From the NCBI GenBank assembly GCA_018340805.1, contig JACMZG010001914.1:501829-565828 (forward strand): a stretch of 64,000 nucleotides of DNA, in the 5' to 3' direction. This document shows positions 63,331 through 64,000 of the stretch, one piece after another. The stretch comes from Microvelia longipes (lineage: Eukaryota > Arthropoda > Insecta > Hemiptera > Veliidae). Both the position numbers and the translations under genes were made by a program. A model generated the notes under the pieces. It did no database searches. It saw only the letters and a list, made by a program, of their open reading frames with translations, and had not been told where the DNA came from. Every line of letters begins with the position of its first letter. Position 1 is the first letter of the stretch.

Positions 63331-63489
63331 TCAGCTACCGTCGATACTTGCTGTTGGATATGAAATAGAAGTTACTCACTGATGTAACTTTATTAGTTGA
63401 GAGCTCGAGTGTTGCCTGCTGATGATGGCGTTATGCCGAAACCGGTCCAGGGATATTCATATCCAACAGCAAGTATCGACGGTAGCTGA
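63331..63489 (+). repeat. perfect 34-bp inverted repeat around a hammerhead-like motif
   Basis: Arms 63331-63364 and 63456-63489 match for 34 bp without error (TCAGCTACCGTCGATACTTG at the outer end); the spacer is 91 bp. The spacer holds the motif annotated at 63415-63451. Confidence 0.85.
63415..63451 (+). ncRNA. hammerhead-ribozyme-like motif (type I layout)
   Basis: CCTG, CTGATGA (63419-63425), a GGC-GTTAT-GCC stem-loop (63427-63437), GAAA (63438-63441), CCGG, TC, CAGG. CCTG pairs with CAGG as stem I, GGC with GCC as stem II, and CCGG would be a minimal stem III, as described for Penelope-like elements, where it works as a dimer. One extra U stands before stem II, so activity is doubtful. 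Confidence 0.4.
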
Positions 63490-63639
63490 TTCTTTGATTT
63501 ATTAATTGATTGTACATAATCAATCGTTGGTCCGCTTTCCCACTTGGCTTGTCTTTTCTTTTGTATAATAAACGTTCTGTTCCATAGGTTACTGGAATAG
63601 TGAACTATTTGTTCAATATGTTAATAATCGACTTTGTTT

Positions 63640-64000
63640 TCTACAAGGGTGTCGTTTTCTATGTATTTTTGGGCGCTCAATCGAATGAAACCGGACCGAA
63701 GTCAATAAGACCACTCAAAGTTACCAAAAGGTCGAAAAACCACAAAACATTATAGAAAACCAAAATTACGGTCGTTGAAAATTTAATTTCGAGTAGGGTG
63801 TCGTTTTCCATGTTTTTGGGCCTCTGAGTTAAATGCCAGTGGTCCGGAGTCAATATGACCACTCAAACTCAGGGTACCTGGGTTCAAATCCTGGAAGGGA
63901 CGATAATTTTTTATCGTTTTTTACTTAATATAAGTTTACAACTAGAAAATAATTCTGGCGCGGTGGTCCGCATGTCGGGCGAATTTCCTTTGGATTTCCG
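63640..64000 (+). mobile_element. dispersed repeat with tRNA-like SINE unit, second copy (runs off window)
   Basis: Similar to 45900-46400: GCTCAATCGAATGAAACCGG, TTTCGAGTAGGGTGTCG, B box GGTTCAAATCC (near 63882-63892), then TCTGGCGCGGTGGTCCGCAT and GGGCGAATTTCCTTTGGAT at the window edge. Confidence 0.75.

Overview
This is a eukaryotic, AT-rich, intron-rich, repeat-rich animal sequence. The only host gene I can support is the middle part of one large plus-strand gene for an axonemal dynein heavy chain of the DNAH9/DNAH11/DNAH17 (outer-arm beta-type) group. I resolve 25 consecutive exons between 1999 and 52664. All have GT-AG boundaries, compatible phases and no internal stop, and together they hold 1558 whole codons (4677 nt). 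They encode the linker, AAA1, AAA2, AAA3 and the stretch leading to AAA4. The 5' end (tail) lies left of the window. The AAA4 P-loop exon and everything after it (AAA4, stalk, AAA5, AAA6, C-terminus) were not found and should lie to the right. The gene implies a species with motile cilia or flagella, for example sperm. The retroelement mix (copia with an initiator-tRNA-type primer site, a LINE ORF1 with a baculovirus-FP-like C-terminal domain, RNase-H LINEs, a Penelope-like element) suggests an arthropod, probably an insect. I cannot name the species.

The introns are filled with mobile DNA. 1-12 kb: three or more MITE families, a foldback, a young copia element (4231-7507) 15 bp inside intron 2, and a LINE ORF1 relic. 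12.5-17.8 kb: an 84-bp minisatellite, a 40-bp array and a decayed Penelope-like element with RT and GIY-YIG remains. 18-28 kb: hairpin elements on both sides of exon 9, a repeat carrying half of a 5S rRNA gene, and a 5'-truncated RNase-H LINE with a 14-bp target duplication. 28-32 kb: long (AT)n tracts and a 1.9-kb palindrome. 32-39 kb: a MITE starting 7 bp inside an intron, interrupted by a CR1/Jockey-like LINE, then another 5S-like repeat and a 0.6-kb foldback. 40-52 kb: a 29-bp minisatellite, LINE and hAT relics, tRNA-derived SINEs, a foldback, and two more 5S-like repeats. 53-58 kb: a minus-strand RNase-H LINE with frameshifts. 58-64 kb: SINEs, a MITE with an 8-bp target duplication, a small TIR element with TGACGTCA motifs, and a hammerhead-ribozyme-like motif inside a perfect 34-bp inverted repeat.

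There is no operon-like gene neighbourhood here; the transposons are passengers in one very long transcription unit. I did not find an undescribed multi-gene system. The most noteworthy items are the 5S-derived SINE-like family (four copies), the hammerhead-like motif, the RT-deleted copia with identical LTRs, and exon 9 placed between two long hairpins. All boundaries come from reading by eye. Exon edges should be good to the base; repeat edges are usually good to within about 10 bp.
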